From: Lytechinus pictus
Lineage: Eukaryota > Echinodermata > Echinoidea > Temnopleuroida > Toxopneustidae
NCBI RefSeq assembly: GCF_037042905.1
Contig: NC_087246.1
Span: 34,900,001-34,964,000, forward strand
Length of the DNA: 64,000 nt
Direction of reading: 5' to 3'
Part shown: positions 54,955 through 64,000 of the stretch, in pieces
How the letters are laid out: each line of letters starts with the position of its first letter
Numbering within the stretch: position 1 is the first letter of the stretch
The notes under the pieces: model-generated
The model's input: only the letters and a program-made list of their open reading frames with translations
Database searches by the model: none
Told to the model about the DNA's origin: nothing
Position numbers and translations under genes: made by a program

Positions 54955-56456
54955 CGTGCATTATTATTTTGTTCCCTCGAAATTCTATTTCGTTCCCACG
55001 AAATACTATTTCGTTCCCACGCAATATTATTTCGTTCCCACGAAATACTCTTTCGTTCCCACAAAATATTATTTCGTTCCCACGCAATATTATCCCCCCT
55101 CTCTCTCCGAGCCGCACCGGCCGTGTATAACACGCACAGCACAGCAACATGCTTTGGTATGGTATGCGCTGACGTCTGAGGCTGATGATGATGGGGGTGA
55201 TGATGATGGGGGTGATGATGATGATGGGGGTGATGATGATGATGGGGGTGATGATGATGGGGGTGTATAATGATGATGGGGGTGATGATGATGGGGGTGA
55301 TAATGATGATGGGGGTGATGATGATGGGGGTGATAATGATGGGGATGATGATGATGGGGTGATGATGATGGGGGTGTATGATGATGATGGGGGTGATGAT
55401 GATGATGGGGGTGATGATGATGGGGGTGATGATGGTGGTGATGATGATGGGGATGATGATGATGGGGATCATCACCCCTATCATCATCATCATCACCCCT
55501 ATCTTCATCATTCCCATCATCACTCCCATCATCATCACCCCCATCATCATCACCCCAATCATCATCACCCCCATCATCATCATCACCCCCATCATCATCA
55601 TCACCCCCATCACCCCATCATCATTACCCCAATCATCATCATCACCCCCATCATCATCATCATCACCCCCATTATCATCACCCCCATTATCATCATCATC
55701 CCCATCATCATCACCCCCATCATCATCATCATCCCCATCATCATCATCCCCATCACTCCCATCATCATGACCCCCATCATCATCATCCCCATCATCACCC
55801 CCATCATCATCATCCCCATCATCATCACTCCCATCATCATCACCCCCATCATCATCACCCCCATTATCATCACCCCCATCATCATCACTCCCATCATCAT
55901 CACCCCCATCATCATCACTCCCATCTTCATCACCCCCATCATCATCACCCCCATCATCATCACCCCCATCATCATCACCCCCATTATCACCCCCATCATC
56001 ACCCCCATCATCATCCCCACCATCATCACCCCCATTATCATCCATCCCATCATCATCATCACCCCCATCATCATCATCCCCATCATCATCACCCCCATCA
56101 TCATCACCCCCATCATCATCACCCCCATCATTATCACCCCCAGCATCATCATCCTCAGACATCAGCGCATACCATACCAAAGCATGACGCTATGCTGCAC
56201 GTGTTATACACGGACCGTGCAGATTGGAGAGGGGGGATAATATTGCGTGGGAACGAAATAATATTTCGTGGAAAAGAAATATTTTGTTGGAACGAAATAA
56301 TATTGCGTGGGAACGAAATAATATTGCGTGGGAACGAAATAATATTGCGTGGGAGGGAACGAAATAGTATTGCGTTGGAACGAAATAGTATTTTGAGGGA
56401 ACGAAATAATATTTCGAGGGAACGAAATAGTATTTCGAGGGAACGAAATAATGCAC
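54955..56456. repeat. 1.5-kb giant palindrome of tandem 25-mers and GATGGGGG repeats
   Basis: Outer arms: GTGCATTATT plus units like TTTCGTTCCCACGAAATACT (54956-55095), inverted at 56235-56456. Next, a ~90-bp single-copy inverted stretch (CCCCCTCTCT...TATGGTATGCGCTGA on the left, its complement near 56150-56230). Inside, (GATGATGATGGGGGT)n at 55180-55470 faces (ATCATCATCACCCCC)n at 55470-56150; the two halves are unequal in length. Long frames through it (up to 437 codons) encode only D/G, M/G/V or I/P/H runs and are artefacts. Confidence 0.9.
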
Positions 56457-56511
56457 AGAGAATTTTTTCTCCTTCATGTCACCTGGCGGGCTCTGTACAT
56501 CTGCCTACACC

Positions 56512-56669
56512 TAATGCCTACACACTAGAGATTGAATGTCACACCAGCTAGTGTAAGTGTAACAACCAAAAGTGTTGTAATAACACCTAACACTGTCAAT
56601 TTAACACCGGTGTAAAATGACTGGTGTGTTCCTTTATGTACACCGGTTAACACCACAGTTTTTGCTGTG
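56512..56669. mobile_element. Truncated second copy of the 54269 MITE
   Basis: From ACACTAGAGATTGAATGTCA to the end CAGTTTTTGCTGTG followed by TA, it matches the right three quarters of the 54269-54471 element. The left terminus is missing. Confidence 0.7.
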
Positions 56670-57639
56670 TATCAACCACTGCCCCCTCCCTCAGGTCAAC
56701 CATAATTGTTCCAGAATCTAGTTAAAGATTCCACATTTAAGTATGGAAATTGGTAGGTTCATGAGCTCCAAACCCATATTGTTAAGCTGAAGCAGGTAAG
56801 CCAGCAAATCCAGCTTAATTATCCCAGCCCCATCACTGGTTTTGCCCCATTAATAAAGGATAAAAAAACAACCTTAAAAAAATTAAAAGGAGGGAAAAAC
56901 AGTGACTTATTTCGGCTGTCATGCAACTCCCACTTCCCTGGTTTATTCAACTTAATAAATAAACATATGGCCATTGAGTCCCTGTACAGATTGAATTAGA
57001 ACTTCGGTCTCTGTATTTGGTGAGTGGAGCCACAACGGAGTTCAACCAATATAAGTTACAGAGACCAAAACTTTTGGTCTAGAGCCAGAGGTACACAGAC
57101 AGTCAATTAATTACACTGCTATAACAAGATCTATTCTTAAATAACAGAAGAGAGTCAACTTGACAGTCAGCATGCATGTATTGGCAAATGTCGAGGATAG
57201 AACTTGTAACCCAAACACCGTAACACAGTTAATCCATGGCGATATGACCCGTTCCGCCTATTTGGAAACCGTATAAACCTAAACGAAATTCAGGTTAGTC
57301 ATTCGCCGGAACTCTCCGCATGCACTGTAATAATTACCGCAATATTTGTTGGCGATGTTATTACATACAAATATCGAATGAAGTGCATTGGATTGTATAA
57401 ATTCACGCCCGCAGTTATATAATTACTCCCTAACGTTACATAACTGATATATAGTACGATTCTTTCAATAATACTCACGTATTTTATGGAAAATTGATGG
57501 TACCGTGTACGGTACTGAATTGATTTTCTCGCACAAACTCCCCATTCAGTGCGCGCGCGTACATTATATTTGCAATAGAACACTTTTTCGCGAACTTACC
57601 CGGCGAGTTACACGTTAAGCCCGAGTCGCTTTTAAGACC
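56670..57639. other. Spacer, no gene recognised
   Basis: AT-rich with a CpG-containing patch near 57540-57640. The minus-strand frame at 57299-57583 has no recognisable content. Confidence 0.3.
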
Positions 57640-57905
57640 TTAACAGGCGTACGTACCTAGGATTTCCCAGAAGGGGGGCAAATTTTTTGGAGGATATTTC
57701 GTGCGCGAAAAAATTTGACAAGCAAAAAAAAAAAAAAAAAGGTCTTCAACCAAAAAAGAGGATTCCTTACCAGAAAAAAATTTGACAAGCAAAAAAAAGA
57801 AAAAAAAAAAAAAAAGGTCTTTAACCCCCAAAAAAGGATTTCTTACCACAAAAAAATTTGACAAGCAAAAAAAAAAAAAAAAAAGGTCTTCAGTATCCGT
57901 TGTGA
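57640..57905. repeat. Three ~68-bp tandem units with poly-A
   Basis: AAATTTGACAAGC followed by an A-run of 17-20 and AAGGTCTT occurs at about 57711, 57777 and 57854, separated by AAAAGAGGATTCCTTACC-like text. Confidence 0.75.
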
Positions 57906-58747
57906 CTCGTCAGGGGGGCAGGGATACGTCCCCTACATGAGTTGTGACTCGTCAGGGGGGGGGGACAGTCTGCCCCCCTTAGGTACGCTAGTGACAGGAC
58001 TACTATACCCTCCCGTACAGATGATGATGATGACCCGGGGATGATGATGATGATGAAAATTATGTAATTACTGAAATCTGTCACAATAGTGCTCCAAATC
58101 TGTTCCACAAGTTATTGGGCAACGGTCTGTGCCAAGTATGTCGACACAGAAGAACGTATTGATTAACCTGTTTTTGCTTTATTAAACTCAAATTTTCAAC
58201 GGCCCTCCGAACTCCTGAATTATTTATTTATTCATTCATTCATTACATTTATTTTTTTTTATTTTATTTATTTATTCATTTATTTATTTAGATATTTATT
58301 TATTTATTCACGTTTTCTTTAAAATACATCAGTTGAAATTGGGGGGAGGGAGCACAGGGGGAAAATGGGCACCTTTTCTTTAAAAAAAGGCACTATTTTA
58401 AGACAAAGAAAAAATGACTTATCTACAGTGGCTTAATGTCGTATCACGGAAAAATTAATAGAAGTTGCCCAAAAATTTACATTTTTATAACGAAAATCCA
58501 ATTTTGTGATAGTTTTTTTACAAAACATTCACAAAATAATATATTTTACCCTTCTCTCTCTTTTTTTCTTGGTCTTGAAACTGTACGCCACTGCTTATCT
58601 ACCCCACTCACATGACTCGTGAAACTTAAGGCACGTAGGATTATTCTTACAAGTTTTTTCCTTTATAAGTAGTAACATAAGTAAAATGAGAGTATTGTTT
58701 TCTTGTTTCAGAGGGGCATTCGTTTACTAATAAAACGGGTCCTTCTC
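57906..58747. other. Spacer with short repeats
   Basis: A GTTGTGACTCGTCAGGGGGG doublet at 57899 and 57941, a GATGATGATGACCC stretch at 58020-58055 and a TTTATTTATT simple repeat at 58220-58310. No gene. Confidence 0.4.
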
Positions 58748-59836
58748 CAGGCGCGGATCCAGGAGGGGGCCGAGCCGGCCCCGGCCCCCCCTATTTTTTG
58801 ACAACCTGCAGAAAAAAGTGTACTCTTTAACTTGATAGAAATTATGAAATACAGAAAGAAAAGTAAGAAAGAGGTAGCATACCCATCATGATGTGTAATT
58901 TACAGCCTCGTAACGGCCGGCCCGACCCCGAAAGGAAACAAGAAAAAGGTGAGGGAAGAATTGGAAAATAGACTTTATATAAAAAATTTCGCTCGCGCTT
59001 CGCGCTCGCATTGCCTGTGTAATGAATCCCATTCAAGAGGATTAAATGGCACTTATATATCCAGTTCTGAAATCAATTTGCCCACAACATTTTAGCTCGC
59101 ACATCAAGCTTTCATTATTTTGTTTGATTTACACAAATTGTTAGTATATATCAAAATTTTCAACTCGCGCTGCGCGCTCGCATTGTTTGATTTGTGAGTT
59201 ACCTATCCTCTTTGGAAATTCTTACCAAAATTTGTCAAAATGCTCCTTTATCATGTCAGTATATCAACAAATTAAGCTCGTGCTTCGCGCTCGCATTTAA
59301 TTGTTTGAGACACACAGCTTTGTTCTTTATTAAAATAAAAACGCGCTTAGACTGTCCAGTTTTCAGGTCGGAATATCAAAAATTTTGAGCTCGCGCTTCG
59401 CACTCTCATTATTTAATTGGTAATACTTGTAATCCTCTTCATTTATCACTAAAAAACAGTCGTAATTGAATCCTCTTTTCACGTTACTATAATAAAATTT
59501 CGACTCGCGCTTCGCGTTCGCATTGTTTAGTTGGATACTTATCTTTTTTCATGATTATAAAATCTTCTCAGAATCTTCAGGTCTAAGGACATAAAATATC
59601 AAAGAATTTGAGCTCGCGCTTCGCGCTCGCATTATAAATTAAGCCCACATGAGATACCTTAACTTGTTTATAACAATAAAAACTAACATATATACTTAAA
59701 ACTTCAGTCTTTAGTTAGGACTACCCCCTGAAAAACCAACAAAAAATCTGATTATATAGCGGCCAATCGAGAAAAATTTTGATGAAAATATTTTTCGCCC
59801 CCCCCCCTCTATTGGCGAAAGCTGGATCCGCCCCTG
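58748..59836. mobile_element. GGATCCAG-ended element enclosing the CTCGCG array
   Basis: CAGGCGCGGATCCAG at 58748-58762 and CTGGATCCGCCCCTG at 59822-59836 are imperfect inverted ends, followed inward by G/C-runs. The interior is a tandem array. No transposase. A target duplication is not obvious. Confidence 0.6.
58986..59640 (+). repeat. ~110-bp tandem array, CTCGCGCTTCGCGCTCGCATT motif
   Basis: The motif recurs at about 58986, 59163, 59274, 59388, 59503 and 59609, with a decayed one near 59094. Spacing is mostly 106-115 bp. The intervening text (AAATTTTCAA, ACACAAATTG, ATATCAAA) is AT-rich and diverged while the GC core is conserved. Confidence 0.85.
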
Positions 59837-61279
59837 TTCTCAGGTGAAAGGGGTACAGAACACATTCGTAACGGACACTTTTCTTGGATAAAAGGGGCAC
59901 TGATACGAGAAAGGGCACCTATAAGAGGGCGCTTGCTAACGGCATCACGGGTCCTTACCAGGCGAAACGGGGCACAGAATGACACTCTTGAGGGGGCATG
60001 TTTTGTTTGGCAGGGCACTTGGTAACACCTAAATCGGGCCCTCAAAGGGGCACGTACAGTACACGTTCGTGAGCGGGCAATTTTCTTGCCTTAAAAAAAC
60101 ACTTTTTTCAGTGCTTAGTTAAAAAATTGTGGGGTACGTACTGTGCCCCGCCCCCCCCCCGGATCGCCGCCCCTGGGGTTGTCCCGTTCAAGCCAATTGG
60201 CCTGCTTTTCAAGGGAGCCCTGTCATATGTACATCCATATAAACATGACATATATATAGAAATACAAACAGTGATTGAAAATAAATAATGACAAAGGTTT
60301 TCATAGAAAAAAAATAAAGAAGATAAGTAAAAACTCAGTCACATTTGCTCAACGGCGGTCGTACGGCGAGTCGAAATCACTGAGCCGTTTTAATCATTTT
60401 ATTATTCAAACCACCTATAGGCAGCTGGTACAAAAAGCGGCTGTTTTCGGCTCGCTGTATACGGCCGCCGTAGAGAAAATGTGACTGAGGTATAATTGAT
60501 CGATATGCAGTTAACTCTCGAATCTTGTCAGAGCCAATTAATCCAGGGGTTGGGCACTCATCGGATTTGTTTCCGTAGGGGTGATGTGTGGCCCCAAAAT
60601 CTGAAACCATGCCGCGGAAATCGTTATGAAATGAGGGGCTTATAAAAACTAGATGTCCTTCTGCAAATGGGGTAGTGATTGGAAACTGAGTGAATTTTTT
60701 GAGACGGTGTGACTAGAGGGGTTTAGGAAGGAGGGGGGGGGGGGCGGACTGGTCAACGAAAAGGGCGGATAATTATACCTTTGGGAACTGCTGGCAAATA
60801 AGGAATGATTTTTTTTTTAAATTGGGGTGCTGATGTAAATTTCACTACAAAAAATTAGGTTACTTTGGTCCAGAGAATTTGACAAGAAAAAAAAAGGGGG
60901 TGGGGGTACTACAGGCTCGTTGCTAGGCTACTGGCATGACAAAATAGGAAAGCAATTCAATTCAATTTGATTTCAATTCTGTTATTTATTCATCAAGAAC
61001 GTTTAAATAGCATTAAAATATGAACATTGTACACAACCGTTGGTAGATCGGAGACCCCGTAGAAAACATTCAGCTTCTGAAGGGTCACCAACATAATATG
61101 CCCTATACAGGAAAAGGTGCACGTTATTACATACAGTATCATTTTAGAAAATTAAATAACCCCTGGTTAGCGTATCAAACTTGTTTCTCCGACAGTTACC
61201 ATAGTAATTCCTTTGATACTCAGCCAACCAAGATCATGGGATATTGCCAGACGACATAAGCTCTCCAGGAAATATTTAA
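59837..61279. other. Spacer with repeat debris
   Basis: 59840-60175 is GC-richer, with 'ggggcac' words and a C-run near 60150 followed by GGATCGCCGCCCCTGG, another end of the CAGGGGCGG-type family. A G-run is at 60728-60743. Nothing coding. Confidence 0.35.
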
Positions 61280-61879
61280 AGGACAAGTCCACCCCAACAA
61301 AAAATTGATTTGATTAAAAAGAGAAAAATCCAACAAGCATAACACTGAAAATTTCATCAAAATCGGATGTGAAATAAGAAAGTTATGACATTCTAAAGTT
61401 TCGCTTAATTTCACAAAACAGTTATATGCACATCCTGCATGGTTGGTATGCAAATGAGGAGACTGATGAAGCCGTCCACTCACTATTTCTTTTGTATTTT
61501 ATTATATGAAATATGAAATATTCTAATTTTCTCCTCATTGTCAAGTGAAACAGTGATTAATTCCTCCCTGAACATGTGATATTAGCATTGAATACTATAT
61601 TCAGTCATGTCGGTCCATATATGGTCATATCTGTAAAAAATGAAATATTGTATAATTCAAACAATAAAAAACAAAAGAAATAGTGAGTGATGCACATCAT
61701 CGATTGACTCATTTGCATGTCACTGAGTTGTGCATATCACTGTTTTGTGAAAAATAAGCGAAACTTTAAAATGCCATAACTTTATTTTAAATCCGATTTT
61801 GATGAAATTTTCAGTGTTATGCTAGTTTGATTTTTCTCTATTTATTCATATCAACATTTTGCTGGGGTGGACTTGACCT
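61280..61879. mobile_element. AAGTCCACC-type MITE, TTAA-flanked, 600 bp
   Basis: AGGACAAGTCCACCCCAACA at the left and AGGTCAAGTCCACCCCAGCA (reverse complement) at the right. TTAA at 61276-61279 and 61880-61883. Closely related to the 46695 copy across its whole length. Confidence 0.9.
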
Positions 61880-61883
61880 TTAA

Positions 61884-62779
61884 CCAATTTAACCATGTAA
61901 CCACTGCCACAAAATGGTCGCTTTAAAGTTGTAACAAAGGCAATTGTGCAAACATTACGATATCGATTAAGCAAAATTTGTAACCAAAAATACCAATACA
62001 ATTATTTCTGCGATGAAAAAAAATGTTTCAAAAGGGTTTATTTTGGTCACAACTGTAAACAAAGCTCGACTAATCTCGATTATAGCAATCAATGCATCAA
62101 TAACAAAAATGAATGTTTTAAGAAATAAATGAATCTTCATCACAAGTGTCACCAAAAAAAAAAAAATGGAAATCGATCATTACTAAATGGTAGCTTTCTG
62201 ATTATAACAATGCATTATTCCGATTAGGTTCATATATCCAGAGGTTCGTTAATCTGTAAATTGAGTCTCATGATCCGACAACGAAATAAGGTTAGTTTCG
62301 TTAATCCTAAAACGAAAGAGGGTTCATTATTAAATCGATTTTTAGCCCTGTATGCCCAGACTGAATATCGCTCATTGGTTATATTCGCACTAACAATCCT
62401 TCGTAATAATAACCACCTTATTTTATTTTCGGAGTTTCAAAGCCCTCGGACTAACGATCCTTAATTATTTTCAGACTAACGAACCCTGTTTTCTTTTCAT
62501 TTTAAAGAACTTTCGGAATGATGCCACAAATGATTCAATTAAACGGACTCCTTTTTCGGACTAACGAACATCTGTCCATTATTTTGACAAGATCTGCGAT
62601 GTCCCACAGCTTGACACAAGTCTTGTATATATAATTTCCAATAACATAAGTACAATTTCGCCTGGATTTTCTTTTTTCTCTAGTCTGTCGCAAGATCGGA
62701 TGTTCTTTTTTAATGATGGACATGCATGATGGCAGCCGGGATGGCAGGTTTCACGACATTGTATCATGGACATGGGTGT
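61884..62779. other. AT-rich spacer
   Basis: Repeated 'cgttaatcc', 'actaacgaaccc' and 'ggactaacg' words at 62240-62570 form a degenerate short repeat; the open frames at 61946-62128 and 62261-62464 are not recognised. Confidence 0.3.
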
Positions 62780-62880
62780 CGATCACGGGGGGGGGGGGGA
62801 TGGGGGGGATATATCCCCCCCAATATTTCAAGTGGGGGGGATGGCCTGTATTATTATCCCCCCCAATAATTTAGGGTAGA
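62780..62880. repeat. G-run/C-run repeat
   Basis: GTGTCGATCACGGGGGG and three facing runs (GGATATATCCCCCC, AGTGGGGGGATG, ATCCCCCCCAATAAT), self-complementary in part. Confidence 0.6.
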
Positions 62881-63924
62881 AAATTTATAATAATGATGAT
62901 GAAAAAATGAAAAGTTTGATCATGATGATTATAGTGATGATTATAGTATGCCATCAATCAGTTTGTTTCCCTCGCAATTTGTGTATATTGTTATTAAATA
63001 AAAACATTATTTTCCAGGACTTTTAAACAGATGGGTGGAGGTTCAAGATGAAAAAGAATGAAATGTTTATGTATATGATATTTTTTAACACATGACATAA
63101 AAGGACCCTGACGAAAAACAACTTTTGTTTATAGGGTGTTCCATCCCACCAGTGGTAATATGATCATATTTTTACAATTTTTTAATAAGTGAAATCAATT
63201 AATGGTTTCAGAAAGAATAATCATTCATTTCTCTCTAAAGCGTATCTTCGGATATGAACATCGGATGTTTTTTTTCCATGTTATTCTTGTTATTGTTATG
63301 GACTTGAATAACTAAACTTGATTGATTTTTTCTTATTTTGGCAAAAAGAAATCTGTTTTGAGTTTGGAAAGGGATGACAGTTTTGCATTCTATATGAGCA
63401 CACTCATGCGGTACGTAAATTTCATTTTAACACATATATTAGCTGATATTACACACTGATGGTTCAAGAAAATGTTGGGAGAAATATCATAACATGACAG
63501 TTGAGTTTTGATTGTTTTTATGTTTGTTTTTGTTTCATGCACTTATAAAGCATTTAAAACATGTTAAAATCCATGGTTAAAATCGTCTAAGGAATGACGG
63601 TAAGCCCGATGCGGGGCCCGATGGCGCACTAGAAGCCACACAGTTTGTAATCTGTGCTACAGTGTAGTCTTAATTTGTCAGAATCTGCATTTTATCATCA
63701 TGCATTAAGAAGAAAAAAGATAATGCCAGTCGGGTTAGATTTAAAAGAGAAGTTGTATACATCATGTTCAATAAACAGATCACTTTGTACATGGTCCAGA
63801 CAATTTTTGTCATTTTTTCTTTCGTATGAGTTTAGAATAGGCTTACTTGTAACACAAATTGAATTTTGAAAAAAATTATATAAGTACAGTACACTGCAAC
63901 AATGAAAGAATTTCCAAGAACACA
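62881..63924. other. AT-rich spacer
   Basis: No gene or repeat recognised. Confidence 0.3.
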
Positions 63925-64000
63925 GTGGCGTAACTACGGGGGGCATTGGGGTCAATATTTACAAAAATTTCAGCTCGCGCTTCGCGCTCGCATTGTTTGT
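63925..64000 (+). mobile_element. Left end of another CTCGCG-type repeat, cut by window end
   Basis: GTGGCGTAACTACGGGGGGC followed by the CTCGCGCTTCGCGCTCGCAT motif at 63973. It looks like the start of an element similar in content to 58748-59836. Confidence 0.5.

Noticed and set aside
54867..56180. 437-codon open frame on the minus strand and 351-codon frame on the plus strand
   Set aside because: They are translations of the GATGATGGGGGT/ATCATCACCCCC repeats (Asp/Gly, Met/Gly/Val, Ile/Pro/His runs) with no domain; every frame stays open because the repeat lacks stop codons.
58986..59640. CRISPR-like spaced repeats
   Set aside because: The ~110-bp spacing, decaying AT spacers and eukaryotic context fit a tandem repeat in a mobile element, not a CRISPR array; no cas genes.

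Overview
The window looks like AT-rich nuclear DNA of a marine invertebrate deuterostome, most likely a sea urchin or other echinoderm. This rests on one host gene with short coding exons and GT-AG introns, tRNA-derived SINE and TTAA/TA/8-9 bp target-duplication MITE families, foldback-type inverted repeats, and tandem motifs such as CTCGCGCTTCGCGCTCGC that I associate with echinoderm genomes. The species is inference. No operons, rRNA, CRISPR or prokaryotic features are present. Only one host gene is identified with confidence: ZMAT5 (U11/U12 snRNP 20 kDa protein) on the minus strand at 38051-42268, with four coding exons of 127, 63, 72 and 272 nt that join in frame to 177 codons. Layout: 70-7683 is a foldback-like composite with 1.2 kb inverted arms rich in RFX/X-box palindromes; its centre holds a tRNA-Glu-type SINE and a dead non-LTR retrotransposon. 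7.7-13.4 kb is mostly AT-rich spacer with MITEs, G-runs, a polypurine tract and an RT relic. 14.7-21.2 kb is a broken DDE-like transposon gene split by a complete 3982 bp pogo-family element (HTH, DDE and PHD regions) with a TA target duplication. 21.4-27.6 kb holds a hAT fragment and a 2.04 kb direct duplication carrying a Helitron-type (DUF6570-like) fragment fused to a P-element/THAP9-like fragment, followed by a ~390 bp tandem array. 27.6-34.5 kb is a graveyard: MADF/Harbinger-type exon, Ty3/gypsy pol, SWIM-finger exons, an unnamed repeat family, ORF1-like and Jockey/CR1-like RT tails. 34.9-37.7 kb holds MITEs and spacer, then ZMAT5. 42.5-50 kb holds MITEs. 50-53 kb holds duplicated minisatellite and an 8-bp-TSD element containing an unknown exon. 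53.4-54.95 kb is a ~140 bp tandem array with perfect DR1 nuclear-receptor sites. 54.95-56.46 kb is a giant palindrome of 25-mers and GATGATGGGGGT repeats. 57-64 kb holds poly-A tandem repeats, a GGATCCAG-ended element with the CTCGCG array, a TTAA MITE and spacer. Apart from ZMAT5, nearly everything recognisable is a mobile element or its debris, often nested. The genes do not form a pathway. The most informative aspects are nested insertions with readable target-site duplications, and mobile repeats that carry dense transcription-factor-like motifs (RFX, DR1, CRE). All family assignments are from reading motifs by eye; no database search was possible.
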